From an uncultured Bacteroidales bacterium (GTDB taxonomy: Bacteria; Bacteroidota; Bacteroidia; Bacteroidales; UBA932), in NCBI GenBank assembly GCA_946405645.1, contig CAMJHW010000094.1, positions 1 through 5,896 of the forward strand: 5,896 bases of DNA, read 5' to 3'. The notes beneath the pieces are model-generated. The model saw nothing but the letters and a program-made list of their open reading frames with translations, was not told where the DNA came from and did no database searches. This document shows, piece by piece, positions 5,778 to 5,896 of the stretch (position 1 is the stretch's first letter; the number at the start of each line of letters is the position of its first letter). The translations under genes were made by a program, and so were the position numbers.

Positions 5778-5801
5778 GTGGTTTAATAATTATTCAACCA
5801 C
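5778..5801. repeat. 24-base near-perfect palindrome spanning the upstream stop codon
   Basis: GTGGTT (5778-5783) and AACCAC (5796-5801) flank AATAATTATT (5785-5794), itself a palindrome; the only mismatch is 5784 against 5795. It spans the stop codon at 5792-5790 and lies 24 bases ahead of the gdhA ATG. It could be a dyad operator for gdhA or a weak intercistronic hairpin. No T-run follows it on the minus strand, which argues against a terminator. Confidence 0.45.
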
Positions 5802-5896
5802 CCATGTGGAACCGCTGTGGAGCAGCTCGTCCATGGAGTGGATCTTGGACTTGACCATCACGTCCTTGACCTGGTCGCGGACACCGTCGTCATAGG
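5790..5896 (-). CDS. C-terminal end of an unidentified leftward gene (partial)
   Basis: The minus strand stays open from the window edge to a TAA at 5792-5790, giving a final 34 residues that begin YDDGVRDQVKDV and end HSGSTWVVE. Codon use is GC-rich with well-formed, mostly charged and amphipathic sequence, and coding ends exactly where the sequence turns AT-rich, which supports a true gene end. I do not recognise the protein from this fragment. It lies 35 bases upstream of gdhA in the same direction with no promoter consensus between, so the two are probably co-transcribed. Confidence 0.7.
   Translation of the reverse strand, partial: YDDGVRDQVKDVMVKSKIHSMDELLHSGSTWVVE

Noticed and set aside
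4528..5895. Very long open frame on the plus strand opposite gdhA (455 codons, running on past the gdhA start)
   Set aside because: It mirrors the GC-rich codon pattern of gdhA, is low-complexity (Gly, Ala, Val, Leu, Asp, Glu, His) and matches no family, while the opposite strand encodes an unmistakable glutamate dehydrogenase.

Overview
The window looks like a chromosomal segment of a Bacteroidota organism, probably order Bacteroidales, with GC-rich genes and AT-rich spacers. The evidence is threefold. The outer-membrane porin is of the phosphate-selective porin O/P type common in this phylum. Genes lack clear Shine-Dalgarno sequences. Perfect matches to the Bacteroidota -7 promoter element (TAnnTTTG) lie at sensible distances before three genes, one of them with a TTTG -33 element at the ideal 19-base spacing. 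I cannot assign a genus.

Layout from left to right. Positions 1-52 may hold the start of a leftward gene running off the window. Positions 53-275 are an AT-rich spacer with a small hairpin (75-90) and a strong 15-bp terminator-like hairpin (163-196). Positions 276-2780 hold a two-gene leftward operon: an SLC13/DASS sodium:carboxylate symporter followed 18 bases later by the porin, with a textbook promoter at 2822-2852. Positions 2890-3796 hold a second leftward pair, a RidA imine deaminase followed by a small FMN nitroreductase. Its start region carries a -7 element embedded in an 8-bp inverted repeat. Divergent from it, 3911-4402 is the only rightward gene, an unrecognised 163-residue protein whose N-terminal half resembles a degenerate flavodoxin/NADPH-FMN-reductase fold. 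It converges, with 8 bases between stops, on the leftward gdhA gene (4411-5754, hexameric glutamate dehydrogenase). The last 107 bases (5790-5896) are the C-terminal end of another leftward gene I cannot name.

How the genes may work together. The porin and symporter would form an outer- and inner-membrane route for a small anion, most simply a C4-dicarboxylate. Glutamate dehydrogenase interconverts ammonia plus 2-oxoglutarate and glutamate. RidA clears reactive enamine/imine intermediates of amino-acid metabolism, and the nitroreductase is a flavin oxidoreductase of unknown substrate. Most of the window is ordinary metabolism. I see no mobile element, CRISPR array, tRNA, rRNA or defence system. 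The least ordinary points are the orphan divergent gene with its promoter/operator region, a cysteine cluster replacing a conserved motif in glutamate dehydrogenase, and a nitroreductase lacking the usual C-terminal tail.
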